DNA from: Glebionis coronaria
Lineage: Eukaryota > Streptophyta > Magnoliopsida > Asterales > Asteraceae
Assembly: GCA_025667525.1 (NCBI GenBank)
Contig: CM046882.1
Coordinates: 217,604,592-217,668,591 of the forward strand
Direction of reading: 5' to 3'
Length of the DNA: 64,000 bases
The first letter of the stretch is position 1. Every line of letters starts with the position of its first letter. A model generated the notes under the pieces. It did not search any database. It was not told where the DNA came from and saw nothing but the letters and a program-made list of their open reading frames with translations. Made by a program: the position numbers and the translations under genes. Shown piece by piece: positions 12,540-26,479 of this stretch.

Positions 12540-13198
12540 TTATTCGGAATAATGGCTATCCGGAATATGTTGCCCTACTCGGAATATCAGCTCTTACTCG
12601 GAATATATCTCTACACGAAATAAATGCTTCTATGCGGAAAAACAGCTCTATCCGGAATATTATACTCTTACTCGGAATGTTGTAGTCTATTCGGAACATT
12701 TGTGCTTATTCGGAATAATCATGACATGCGGAATAATTTATGCTATGCGGAATAATATGGTGATGCGGAATAAAAAGCCTACTCGGAATACTATGATGGA
12801 AACCCTTATACGGAATATTTTTTGAAAGAACCCTATGCGGAACATTTACAAAATACCCCTATTCGTAATGTTTTTGACAGAAGCACTATGCGGAATAATT
12901 AATATTCCGAGTAACCAAGATAATCATAGAATGCTCTACTCGGAATGTTTGGAAAGAAAGCTTATGCGGAATAATTTTGATAAAAGGCCTATGCGGAATA
13001 TTTGAAAAAAGGAAGCTATGCGGAATATTTGAAAAAAGGAAGCTATGCGGAATATTTAGAAATTCTAAATAACCAAAGAAATCAAGCTCTACTCGGAATA
13101 AATGGTTATTCCGAATAACCAACATAACTAAAACCTTGACCCGGAATAATGAAAATTCCGAATCAACAGTAAAATCACAAACTCCTATTCGGAATCTG
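12540..13198 (-). repeat. TTCCG-motif array in the A1 5' LTR
   Basis: Same array as 2958-3590, with one additional tandem copy of a 27-bp unit near 13010-13045 (gcggaatatttgaaaaaagg). This shows that the array grows by unit duplication. Confidence 0.85.
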
Positions 13199-13612
13199 GG
13201 TGAGCACAGTAACAATATGCGAAGAACAGGGGAATTCAGAAACACGAGTTTAACACAAATTTTCACCAAGTTTTCAATCAAAACTTAAACCAATTTTACC
13301 ACTAATCATTTACCTAAGGTAAACATCAATCCAAAACCACAAAATCACAAAACCCACTTACTTTTTATGATCAAACCAATAAAATAAAACTTAAGAACTT
13401 TGAATCATAAAGAGATGAGGAACCAGATGATAGAAAGATTAAGCATAAACTTGTATTAATGATTTAAGATTCAACAAACAAGTGGAAAGATTAAACTTAC
13501 AAGATTGGAAGAAATCAAAGACAATGAAAACCACTCCTTAAGGGAGATGGTTCCTAAGAACTAGGAAAAACGTAACAGAAAGAAAAGCTAGTGAAAGTCT
13601 TGAATGGGAGGA

Positions 13613-13622
13613 GTATTTATAG
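13613..13622 (-). promoter_or_regulatory. TATA box of the A1 5' LTR
   Basis: The minus strand reads CTATAAATAC. Transcription would start about 30 nt downstream, near 13585, so the TTCCG array and about 1.3 kb of LTR are in the RNA. Confidence 0.7.
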
Positions 13623-14066
13623 GCTTCTCCCTTGGTTGGTGAGTGGGCTTTCTTCCTTTTTTTTGTCTTCTCGTCTTTTCAGAAAAGTTGACGTTTTCGA
13701 TTTCGATTCGGGATTTATCGACGAATAAATTCAACTCATCTTTTAATTTCTTCATTTAATAGACTTGAGTTTCTTCGTCATAGGTAAATCTTCCGTCTTT
13801 GGCTCTTTTCTTCGATAAATCTTCAAATAGGCCCATTGACTTCAAATCTTTTGCATCTCTTGGACTATAGACTTCATCTTTTCGTCTTTTTCCTCGATAA
13901 AACCCGTACAATCCCATGTTTTCTCCAATATTTACCCGGTTGGCTCTGAAAACACAACAAACACACAAACCACGCATAATTCCAAACAAATGACATTAAA
14001 TACGCGTTTTGGTCTTGTTTTAGCAAGAAATAAGTGGTAAAAGGATGGGTGTTTTCACACCTATCA

Positions 14067-16101
<2,035 letters not shown>

Positions 16102-16270
16102 AAACATAATACGCGTAGACTAAATCTTTCTATCAGTTCTTTACTTCAACCTATCAACGCTTGACTTCTTCCGGTCAACGCTTGATCTGTCAACGCTTGT
16201 TTTCTTCTTATCAACGCTTGTTTTCTTCTTGTCAGCGTCCAAGTGTACTAGCTACATTTTATTCCCAACA
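16102..16270 (-). repeat. C1 3' LTR, remaining part
   Basis: Matches 38224-38393 of the 5' LTR up to ATTCCCAACA. The other 347 bp are separated by the insertion of X and lie outside the window. It is preceded (minus strand) by a polypurine tract AAGTTTAGGGGAGGAT. It carries five TCARCG motifs. Confidence 0.85.
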
Positions 16271-16675
16271 ATCCTCCCCTAAACTTGATATCTACTCTAG
16301 CAATCAAGTTTTGGAATAAAAATTAAGAACTAGGAGGAATCTTACAAATCTTATCATATTGGTAATAAACATGCCTAATCAAATCTTTGGCCACGTCACT
16401 TGAATAGTCAATCTCAAGCTGTGTTGTCTTCATCTTTTCCAAAACTTCTTTGGACATGGGATACTCAGCATCTACAAGAAGATACTCACCAAACTTTGTA
16501 TAACTCAAATAATACACACCAACAGCTGAATACAAACGCCATTGAAGTCCACTGATATCATCCTCAAGATCCTTCCAAACAGGATCTTCTTCTTCTGGTG
16601 CACACATTCTCTTGAATGTTGACCAAAGCTTTATTCCATTGACTGAAGTAGGTGCTTCAGTCTCATACTTAGCCA

Positions 16676-16745
16676 TCAACAACCTCCAAAGGTCTGCAAA
16701 GTCTTCCCTATCAACAACCTCCAAAGATCTGTGAAGTCTTCCCTA
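16676..16745 (-). repeat. 35-bp tandem duplication inside the aORF
   Basis: Units 16676-16710 and 16711-16745 (TCAACAACCTCCAAAG...) differ at four positions by eye. Thirty-five is not a multiple of three, so the duplication disrupts the frame; a further 1-nt indel just upstream is needed to explain the frames seen. Confidence 0.85.
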
Positions 16746-17719
16746 TCCATACCTCTTTCCCATATCTGCCAATTATCCAAAACCCACTTACATCTTCTTC
16801 ATAGCTAATGATAGGGTTTCTGGCATCAAGAGGTAACACTTGTACCATATCTGAAGCTTCCATGGGTGAGAGCTTAATGCTCCTTCTAAGAACAGCTTCA
16901 CTGGGAACCACTTTATTTAAATATTTAGGAAACTCAAGTGAAACTCCCTTCTTCAAAGGCCTTGGTACAATCATAGCCTTCTGAATCTCCATCTCTTCTG
17001 CAAGTTCTTCTTTCCTTTCATTTGAAAGAAGTCTGATAGTATTCATCTCTTGCACTCTTTCCCAAATGGGATAAGCCTTATACTCCAATTCTTCAAAGGA
17101 TAATCCCTACAATTTCTTGAAGGTCCATCCAGTTCCATGACATCTGAGTAACATGTAGTAAAGCTCTCTTCTATCCCTCTTCAACAGTGAGAAAACATTA
17201 CTAAATTTATGCTTCAGAATTACCTTGCAGTCTCTTTGAACTCTTAGAAGAATCTCCAATCCCCAAATCTGGTCTGAAATTGTCAAATTTGGATTCTCCA
17301 TAATCCTATTCTCCCAAGCATGGTACATCTGAGCAACTTCTGGCATATCATAATCTACTTGTAATTTCAACTCTCTAAGCTTCTCTCTTGCCAACTCATC
17401 AGCATATTCAAGTCTTTCTGGTTGTTCAATTATCATCACACTTGAATCTAAACTCCCTTCATCACTTCCTTCTTGTTCCTCAGAAGTAACAAGAAATGGT
17501 GATTCACCAACCTTCTTCAGTTCTTGTTCCACAAGTTGTGCAGCCAACCTTGAATCAAACTATACTTGTGCTGCATCCTTTGGAACTTCTACTTCTACCA
17601 TAATTCCTTTACCCTTATCTAATGGATCAATGATGGGTAAAGATGATGATGGTACCTGTGAAGACACTTCTTTGATGATAGCTGATGACTGAAATACATC
17701 AACTATATCTGCAGGTCTG

Positions 17720-17824
17720 TCAACGCTCAAATTCTGTGTGTCAGTGCACAACTTACTCTTGTCAGCGCTTGGTGTGTCAGCGTCCAAAATTTGCTTGTCA
17801 ACACTCACCTTACTTGTCTCAGCG
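17720..17824 (-). repeat. Cluster of TCARCG motifs in the aORF
   Basis: Exact copies start at 17720, 17762, 17777 and 17819, with variants at 17741 and 17798. On the coding strand they read CGYTGA and encode Ala-Asp or Val-Asp. Part of an element-wide dispersed motif. Confidence 0.8.
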
Positions 17825-19399
17825 CCTCTTGTGAACTGCTCCATCATTGATGTAAAAGACAAGTTCAAGTTTGTAGGAGTAACCAAAGATGTATCAAAAC
17901 CTGGTTGCTTCTTAAATTCAGTGAGGGCTTCAGCAACACCCAAAGATTCTCCATCATGTGAGCCTTTTTCACTCACATGGATCTGCTCATCCTCCCCATT
18001 GGAAGATTCCTCCATACCACGCCTAGTGTTAGAATCCTCCAAAATAACAATCCTCTCCCTCAATTGCTTGAGTTCAAGGCCTTGTGTACTGACTATTTGT
18101 ACTAGGTTTGCGTTTTGCTTTTGCAAGCTAATGCAGACAGCCGTCAATTCCATCATTGTGTATGGTTCCAATCTGCCCTCCTCTAGAATGGGTATTTGAC
18201 CTCCCAAAGTAGAGTCATGGGGCATGGATGAGGTCTTAAACATGTTAGGACTGGCTTGGCCTGCATCTAAGCGAGTACCAGTAGTCCCAGCCTTACCCAT
18301 AGCACCAACCACACTTGTGGTGGTGGTTCTCTCTACAACATGGCTAGGACCACTAAAGGAGAAAACTCCAGTAGTCCTTGGGAGTTTAATCAACCTATAT
18401 TCAGTGGGTGTAGAAGATGATGTGGATTGGGTGGTAGTTTGAAGATTAAGTGGTGTTTGGGTCTGTGAAGGAAAAGTGTCAACATTTGTATTACTAGTGT
18501 CAACGCCAACATTTAATGTGTCAGCGTTGAAGGATCCTTGGTCAAGTTCCATGTGTTGAGGTGAATGTAAAGGGTCTGGTATTGGGTCAAGTTGTGGTTG
18601 TGGGTCTGGTTGAGGTTGTGCTGCTCCAATAACAGCAAGCATAGCTTGGGTGAGGGGTAAGTCACGGTAAGGGGGTGAGTTCATCTTACTAAAAATATCT
18701 TTCTTTTGCACAGGGATCTCATAAAAATCATCATGATCCCTTATGCAGTACCTTTGTTGATCAAAAACCATTTGTAAAAATCTGGGATAAGACAAAGTCA
18801 TCTTACTCCCTTTGTTTTTACACATGCCATCAAAAATAAGTTTAAAAAAAATTATACTTTTGCCCATTTATAATGCACACAATTGCACTAGCAATAGATC
18901 TGTTAATTTCATTATGTGCAATACATTTGGGACTCAAACATTGAAGGATGACATGTATGACGTACTTCCAGGCTGGGGGAAATTCTTGTTTATGATATTT
19001 ATTAAAAGTACCCTCATCAAGGAAAGGATACCCCAAAGCCCGAAGTCCTTGTTCTATCTCATTAATGGGGAGAGTGGTTATAGCATCTGCATCATTAAGA
19101 TGCAAAGCCTGGCGAACCAAGGTTTCACTAACCACCCAAGTACGCCCATGAACAATAGTTGTTAATGTAGTCACATTATTAAGCGTTGAGGAACTGACAA
19201 TGTTCCAAAACTGTTTAATATGAGTGACAGGGATGAGAGGAGCATGAGAAAGTGCATACCTAAGAGGAGATGCATTCAAATACGCCACCATCTGAGTGTA
19301 TTATGGAAACAAAGTATTATCAGCCTCCAAATAAGCAATCATGTTGTGCTGACTCCTGAATCCTAATACCAAGTCACTTGGTTTAAACTTAGGTGCCAT

Positions 19400-20586
19400 T
19401 GTTGAAGAAAGTTGTTTCTAAAAAATTGATGAAAGATGAATTATAGGAGAAAAAGTGTTAGACAAGAATATGATAGTACCCTGCTTAAAAATAGGAGCCA
19501 AATATATATAGGAGAGATAGGCACATGTTATTGGTCAAAAATAAGGCAAGTATTTTCAAAATATAATGATGAAAATATTAAAAAGAAAATAAGTTATTTT
19601 GTGCATTAATTAAAAGTTATCTACTCCCAAAATTACGGCCCTAAAATTCGTCAAAAATAACAACTTGGTAGGTCCCAATGAGTGTCAACGGTAAAAAATA
19701 ACCCATCAACGCCTAACGGCTATATTCTTGTCAACGTTTGCAAAAGCCATGTCAACGTCTAAATTGGTCACAACAACACTTGGAAAAATATTTGTCAGCG
19801 TCCAAAAATAAAAGTAATAAAAAATGAAAAAGGACCTTAACAAAGTAATTTATCCTAGTGAAGATAACCTATAAACTGAAAATTATTATAGGGTGACAAG
19901 CACTGTCCAATTATGCACACTTGCTTATGCAAGATAGACATAATAGTCCTCTAGTGTCCCTTGCTAACCAAAATTCTTAACAGTTAAGATATCTCATAAA
20001 ATCCCTTGTAACTCCCAGGTAAACCCATTATAAATCATTCCCAAGTCTCCCAACAGACCACATCCAATTCTAGGCCAAAAAGGTCTTGGCAACATGCATA
20101 GTATATCAACTTTGCATGCTACAGTGCCACATGAGATAGAAAACTAACTCATACTCACCTGTGGACACAATCAAGAATTGTGATAAGAGTATTATAAGAA
20201 TACCCAAAAATCCTAAATATTCCTAAAACCTCCCCTTAAACTGTGATACATAAGTTGCCAAATAATATGCATGTAAATAAAAATTTATGTCAAGATAGGA
20301 ATATAAATATTCCAACCATTATCCATAAATTAAAACATGCTCCAATGATTCTCCAAGGATCCATAAGAAACTCTGTATCCAATGGTACAATGCTAATAAC
20401 GCCTGCACACTTAGATCAAAAACCACAGAACTAACATGTTGCTGACAACGTCACGATAACATTTGTAAGCGTTAAGATAACCTTTGTCAGCGTTAGACAA
20501 ATAAAGTGGAAAATATAACATCACAAATAGACCAATAACAATGCATATCCTGTACATACCTTTACAATAAGACCCCAAAACACATA
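19400..20586 (-). promoter_or_regulatory. C1 gap between RNase H and aORF, with putative internal promoter
   Basis: About 1.2 kb without coding potential. Reading the minus strand towards the aORF there is a CCAAT box (19535-19531), a TATA box CTATATATATTT (19512-19501) and, 102 nt later, the aORF start in the AACAATGGC context. Upstream lie six exact TCARCG motifs (19685-19800 and 20487). The layout is that of an ordinary plant core promoter and 5' UTR. Confidence 0.6.
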
Positions 20587-22794
20587 TTAAGTGATATTTA
20601 TCATTCCAATACTTGTTACCAAGTATTGAAACCTTCTAGTATCAAAAGATTTAGTTAATAAATCAGACATATTTTCTTTTGTGTCAACCCTATCTGGTTG
20701 TATTAAACCCTTTTCAAAACAATCTCTTATAAAATGATGTCTAATTTCTATGTGCTTTGTTTTAGAATGATGTACAAGATTTTTAATAATGCATAAAGTA
20801 CTGTTATTGTCTACAAAAATCTTGGTATGCATGAAATTATACCTATAATCCAACAGTTGGTTCTGAATCCATAAGACTTGTCCACAACAAGCAGCTTCTG
20901 CAACATACTTTGCTTTAGTTGTAGAATTAGCCACCACTGTTTGTTTCTTGCATTCACAAGATATCAACCTACTCCCAAGAAACTGACATCCACCAGTTGT
21001 GGATTTTCTATCAAATTTGTCACCACCATAGTCACTGTCTGAATATGCAATAAGCTCCAATGGTGAATCTTTTGGATACCATAATCCCAGATCTAGATAA
21101 CATCAAAGGTACCTATTGATTCTCTTGACAGCATGAAGATGACACTCTTTGGGAGTCACTTGATGGCGTGCACATGCACACACAACAAACATAATGTCAG
21201 GTCTTGAGGCTGTGAGATACATCAATGAACCAATCATTGATCTATAGTGCCTGACATCCACTTCTTTTCCATCTCCAACTTTTCCCCAAGGGTGTTCTCT
21301 ATCCATAGGAGTACAGGCCATTTTCTCATGTGGAGAAAAACCAAACTTCTTCAAGATTTCTGCGACATATTTATCTTGAGAGATGAAGATACCATCCTCT
21401 TTCTGCTGAACTTGTAACCCTAGAAAGAAGTTCATCTCCCCCATTGCACTCATCTTGAACTTGTCTGTCATAAGCTTGGAAAAGTCTTCACTCATCTTTG
21501 GGTTTGATGAGCCAAAGATGATATCATCCACATAAACCTGGACAAGTAAGACATCCTTACCAGTCTTCTTTGTAAAAAAGGTCTGGTCTATGGTGCCTCT
21601 TTTGAATACATTTTCCACCAGATAGGTGGATAATGTGCCATACCATGCTTTTGGGGCTTGATGAAGTCCATACATAGCTTTCTTGACTCTATATACCTTG
21701 TCTGGATGCTCTGAATCTTCAAAACCAGGAGGCTGCATTACATAAACCTCCTCTACAATTGTACCATAAAGAAAAGCACTCTTCAAATCCATTTGATAGA
21801 CAGTAAAGCCCATGCAGGAACCATAGGCTAGAAATATCCTTATAGCCTCAATACTTGCAACTGGTGCAAATACCTCCTCATAGTCTATCCCTTTCTCTAT
21901 GGTATATCCTTGAGCCACTAAATGTGCCTTGTTTCTAACCACAATGCCTCTTTCATCTTTCTTGTTTCTAAGAACCCATCTTGTCCCAATAGGTCTGACA
22001 TGTCTGGGACAATCAACCAACTCCCAAACATCCTGGATAGCAATTTGGTGAAGCTCATAGTTCATTGCTTCCACCCAACTTGGTTCTTTGAGAGCATCAA
22101 AAACCTTCTTGGGTTCCTGTTGTGACAGAAAACAGGCAAACAAACATGCTTGAACAATAGGGGTATCAACCTTCTTATGAATATTGGCAATAAATCCTCC
22201 AAGATTCTGATGAGATCTTCTAGTTTGAATAGGAGACATCACATCACCAATAATTAGAGAAGAGGGGTGATCCTTCAATGTAGAAGTAAGAACTCCTCCC
22301 TCAAAAAGTGTGTTGTCTTCAATCTCATCTTCCATGTTGCCAATATATTCTTCAGACTCTCTTCCCTCAACATCTGTATGAACCTCACCATTTCTGCTTG
22401 AAGCTTCACCTTGTTCAAAATTGGAAGAGAAAATATGGTCAAAAGAGTTGTCAACGCATGAACCAAGGTTGTCAGCGTTTGAGCCATCAACGCCTGAATT
22501 AGAGTTATCAACGTTTGAGCCATCAACGCCTGAATTTGTCTTGTCATCGCCTGAAAGACCATGCATGTTGTTAACTGGTGATACTTGGGGACCACCATTT
22601 TCCTTTCCAGCAGCAGCAGCAGCAACAACAAAAGCATCTGTCCATATGGGAATAGTAAGTATGGGTGATGATTTGTCTGCTTGTGATCCAACCTCTTCAT
22701 TAACCTGTGTACCTGAAACATCAACAACTGGTTCTTCCACAACATTTGAAGTTACATTCACAATGTTTGGATTAGTAACAGGAATATAATTCAA
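20587..22794 (-). pseudogene. C1 pol: copia reverse transcriptase and RNase H
   Basis: Low-complexity linker first, with repeated VDGSN(V/A)DN, then RT with RWVLRNKKDERG, YQMDLKSAFLYGT, YGLHQAPKAWY and the catalytic YVDDIIFG. RNase H follows (AYSDSDYGG, KSTTGGCQFLG, VDNNSTLCI, HIEIRHHFIRD). A stop near 21100 separates RT from RNase H in the same frame. The join to integrase at about 22790 is a frameshift, apparently a 1-nt loss. All catalytic motifs remain recognisable. Confidence 0.92.
22451..22549 (-). repeat. Cluster of TCARCG motifs between integrase and RT
   Basis: Five exact copies (22451, 22472, 22487, 22508, 22522) plus TCATCG at 22544, spaced 14-21 bp. They encode the repeated VDGSNADN-type peptide in the pol linker. 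Confidence 0.85.
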
Positions 22795-23876
22795 AGTCCT
22801 AGATGAGGTTCCAAGTCAAATAACCAATTTGGACCACTTTCAGGATCACTGGGTTTGCTTTCTAAAAACCTAACATGTACTTTTTCAAGTATACGTTTTT
22901 CCTTCTTAATGTAAACCCTATATCCTTTACTCTGCACTGAATAACCCATGAAGTAGCCTTCATCACCTTTAGCACTAAATTTACCTAAGGCATCACTAGT
23001 GTCCAACACAACTACATGACAACCAAAGGGTTTAAGAAAACCATTATTAGGTTTCCTTCCCCAAAGTAACTCATAAGGTGTTTTGTTATGAATCTTGTTG
23101 ACTAATGCTCTATTCTGAACATAACAAGCTGTATTCACAACCTCAGCCCAAAAAGCAATAGAAAAGTGAACATCAGCCAACATAGTCCTGGCTGCTTCAA
23201 TGAGGGTTCTATTCTTTCTCTCAGCAACCCCATTTTGCTGTGGGGTTCTGGCTACCCTAAACTCTCTAGTAATACCTTTCTTGGCACAAAAGTCATCCAA
23301 CAACTTATTTCTAAACTCACCACCATTATCACTTCTAAGCATCTTAACTTCATTACCAATCTTCTTCTCAATTTGGTTAATAAAGTTAATTAAAGTATCA
23401 GCAGTGTCACTTTTCAAAGCTAAAAAGAAAGTCCAAGTAAACCGAGAAAAATCATCAGTTATGATAAAACAGTAAGATTTACCATTCAAGCTTTCTATAT
23501 TAGTTGGACCAAACAGGTCCATATGCAGCAAGTGAAGTGGTTTAGAACTAGAGTGCACCTGTTTAGACTTAAATGAGACCTTGTGTTGTTTTCCTTTAAG
23601 GCATGCAACACAAGAGTAGTCATTTTGGAAAGCCTTTTAAGGCAAACCATCAACCAAGCCATGTCTCACAAGTCTGTTTATATTTTTAAAGTTAATATGC
23701 CCTAGTCTCATGTGCCATAGATTACTCTCATCAACTGAAGCCTTAGCATAAATACATGACAAGTTATTATTCATCCTAATCCCATTAAGATTCACATTAT
23801 AAATGTCCTTATGAGTAGGTGTCCTATAATCAATGAATTTCTCATCTGGTATTTTAAAATCCTTGCTCAACACCAA
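22791..23876 (-). pseudogene. C1 pol: GAG-pre-integrase and integrase core
   Basis: The zinc-binding part includes LWHMRLGHINFKNINRLV and a downstream CVACLKGKQH. The core has catalytic Asp in HMDLFGP, Asp in LRSDNGGEF, and Glu in QQNGVAERKNRTLIEAARTM. One in-frame TAA lies near 23635, between the zinc-binding part and the core. The C-terminal region (PFGCHVVVLDTSDALGKF, then EGYFMGYSVQSKGYRVY) is typical of copia integrases. Confidence 0.92.
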
Positions 23877-24430
23877 GCATTCAGTATTAGTGAAAAGAAC
23901 CTTATTTTTGTTATCACAAACTTATGATACACTAAAAAGATTATAGTCAAGTTCTTTTACCAGAAACACGTTTTCAAAATGCAAATTGTTGGTGAGAAGA
24001 GTTCCTTTGCCTGTGATAGTTCCATATCCGCCTCCAAAGTAAACTTTATCACCATCCTTAATGGGAGTGAAGTTTGTGAGATAATCTTCCTTCCCAGTCA
24101 TGTGCCTAGAGCATCCACTATCCCAATAGCCTAATCATTAACCTGTTTTTTGAATGCCATGCACATAAAGAAAAGAAATTAGTTTTCTTTGGGAACCCAA
24201 GCCTGAGCAGACTTGGATTCATTTGGTTTTTCAACAAGAACATACTTAGTCCTCATAACAACCCCTTGTTCATCCCTTTTTGGATTAAACACCCAGTTAA
24301 CCCCAATTGGTTTTGTGACCTTTAAAATATAATTAAATCTGTTAGAGGTCATAGAAATCCCATTTGAATTAGGGTTTTGATCTTGCTTAGGTCTCCATGT
24401 CAAGATAGAAGAAGCTTTAGACCCCTTTCC
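23877..24430 (-). pseudogene. C1 protease region
   Basis: The aspartic-protease active site reads W-DSGCSRHMT on the minus strand (codons around 24126-24097). It is preceded by a linker containing FNYILKVTKPIGVNWVFNPK (24179-24403) and followed by GGGYGTITGKGTLLTNN-like sequence. Stops on both sides break the frame from gag and integrase. Confidence 0.8.
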
Positions 24431-26479
24431 CTATGGTTGCAAATGTTTACCATTATTTGGTCTGGCAACGTTTCTGTCAGCGTTTAATTTGGTCCTGTTG
24501 TCGCTGTAATTACCCTTGTCAGCGTTGAACCTAGGGTTTGCTACATGAACCCATTGTCTATTAGACCATGTATTGGTCTTCTGAAAAGGTCTTTGTCCAT
24601 GAGTGTTAGACCCTTTAGTAAAGAATGGGGTTGGTCTAACAACTTGTGGACTTTGCTGCACAAAAGTTTTGGGTTTAACATTGTTTGACCTTTTGTCAGC
24701 GTTGACCTTTGAAGTGTTGACACACTTATACGCTAAATGTGAAAAGCTACCACAAGTACAACTGGCTTTTCTAGACATAACTCTAGGTCTAGAAGAAAAG
24801 AAACCTGTTCCATTATCACTAATTTTTCTTTTTGATGACCTAGTATTTCTATACATTTCTGCATATTTAATGCTAGGTTTTCTAACAACGTTTGAGCCAA
24901 GGTCAACAGTCTTGCCAGTGATTGGGTTTGTTACTTTGATAGGGGTAGGCTCATTTGGACTATCACTAAGCATGCCACCCTTGACAAACAAGGTAGGGTT
25001 GGCTTTCTTCCATTGGTTCAAATTAGTCAACTTCTGCCTATATTCTTCTACTGAGGTAAGGACTCTTGGTGGAGGAATAAATTCCTCTTCTTGGAGTTCT
25101 GGTAAACCAGTCCAAGATAAGTCCTTTCTTTGGACACCATAGAAGTCCCCAGCTGGTGGTGGAACACCAGCATAATCTTTTATCCCAATCCCAGTCATAT
25201 CCCTAGAATCCCTTTGTTTACTAACACATTCTCCTAGGGTTTGTGAGGCTTTATCAAATCTCTGAATTTTAAGATTTATATTATCCTTATTCTTGATAGC
25301 CTCATTTAACTTAGCCTGTAATTCAACATTGACCCTCTCCATGATGTTTTTAATATCAGTACTAGCATTTAAATCATGTTTTAAGATATTGATTTTATCT
25401 TTTGGTTCAAGCTCCATTTTCTTATACTCAGCTACAGTCTTTTCAGTTTGAGTAAGAGCAAGTTGATAGTTAGACAACTTGCATCTTTCATTACCCGCAT
25501 CTGTTGACAGTCTTAAGACTTCTTCATTAAGTCTTTCAGTATTTAGACGACAACCCTTACTACAAAAAGCATCATCATATACCTCATTGTCTGATGAAGA
25601 TGAGGAGTGTGCCATGAGAGCATAGTGAACATGCTCTTCTTCTTCCATCTCAACAACTAAAGCTTTATTCTCTTCCTCATCCTTAGCTAAATAGCTCCAA
25701 TCCCATCCAACACCATCAATTTCTTGCATTGCAACCATGGCCTTGGGATCCTGAGCCTTAACAATTTGGCTTGAGGTTTTTCCAACATCAGATCTTTTTG
25801 GAGATCTGCATTCTCTCATAAAGTGTCCCATACGATGACAATTATAACACTCAACCTTGGATTTATCAAATCCAGCAGTGTCTTTAGCATTAAAGGTCAT
25901 CTTCTTCTTGAATTTTCTATTCTATCGGTTTGCTCTTATACTTGCAAAAGCCATATTCCATTTTATGTCCATTTCCTCCAAATGCTCATCACTAATTTGC
26001 TCAAGGTCCTCATAAGTAATCACTGAACCATTGGGCAATGAAGCAATGTATGCACACACAGTATCCAGATCAATACCATCAGGCTTAACTCTTGGTGAGT
26101 CAATTTTGTATGTGTCAGCGTCTGAATGTGAGGCGTTGACAGGATATGATCCGGCGTCGACACAAGTTGATCCAGAAACTCGGTGCATATATAACTCCTT
26201 TTGATCAAATTGACCTTCATTATGTGAGAAGAAGGCCATGTTACCATTGGTAGACTTGCTTCCATGATCCAAAAGAGTTTCATTCTCTATCAGCCCCAGT
26301 TTATTGTAAACATCATCAAAAGTAGAACTTTTGTGAGTGTTATTAGAAATTATAGATCTTTCTTCAATCTTCCATACATCACTAAGTCTTTTAAGGAAAG
26401 TGGAGATAATATCAACATCACCAAGCACTGTTCCCATGAAAGATAGCTTGCTTGTGATGTCCAGAAGTCTGCTTCTCAC
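24431..26479 (-). pseudogene. C1 gag, distal part (cut by A2)
   Basis: Resumes at the A2 insertion site with SRLLDITSKLSFMGTVLGD, the second half of the copia UBN2-type gag domain. An in-frame TAG lies near 25921. Next come the zinc knuckle CYNCHRMGHFMREC (C-X2-C-X4-H-X4-C), acidic and Ser-rich linkers, a coiled-coil stretch and a basic tail carrying NADK/NADR motifs from TCARCG copies. One TSD copy (26475-26479) lies at its edge. Confidence 0.88.
26475..26479. other. A2 target-site duplication, left copy
   Basis: CTCAC, identical to 37297-37301. Five base pairs is the usual Ty3/Ty1 integrase stagger. Confidence 0.92.

Larger units (their letters stand above)
2672..14066 (-). mobile_element. 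A1: Athila-like Ty3 LTR retrotransposon, near full length
   Basis: Two LTRs in direct orientation (2672-4458 and 12278-14066) flank a minus-strand gag-protease-RT-RNase H-integrase region. Termini are TGATAGGTGTG at the 5' end and TTATCA at the 3' end. The PBS TGACGCCGCTGCCGG matches tRNA-Asp with mismatches, as is typical of Athila. The LTRs differ at about 30 sites by eye plus a 23-bp and a 27-bp indel, about 1.8 percent. The whole gag-pol lies in one reading frame, broken by three nonsense codons. The 5-bp flanks (CACAC left, AATAC right) do not match, so no clean target duplication is seen. Confidence 0.9.
12278..14066 (-). repeat. A1 5' LTR (1789 bp)
   Basis: Paired with 2672-4458. It begins TGATAGGTGTGAAAACACCC on the minus strand, a terminal sequence that can fold on itself (GGTGT/ACACC). 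The TATA box at 13613-13622 marks the U3 promoter. Confidence 0.92.
16323..19399 (-). pseudogene. C1 accessory ORF (aORF), about 1,025 codons, function unknown
   Basis: Starts at ATG 19399 in the context AACAATGGC (MAPKFKPSDLVLG). An in-frame TAA follows after 32 codons, and there are further breaks: frameshifts near 18850 and 16745, and stops near 17557 and 17104. The N-terminal third (SPLRYALSHAPLIPVTHIKQ, then FNKYHKQEFPPAWKYVIHVI) looks globular. The middle is low-complexity, Ser/Thr/Pro/Gln-rich, with a coiled-coil-like stretch (TAVCISLQKQNANLVQIV) and [A/V]D motifs encoded by the TCARCG repeat. The C-terminal third (EELAEEMEIQKAM, then DLWRLLMAKYE) is charged and probably helical. No env, protease, zinc-finger or helicase motif is seen. 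From memory, similar proteins accompany copia elements in Asteraceae; the function is not known to me. Confidence 0.75.
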
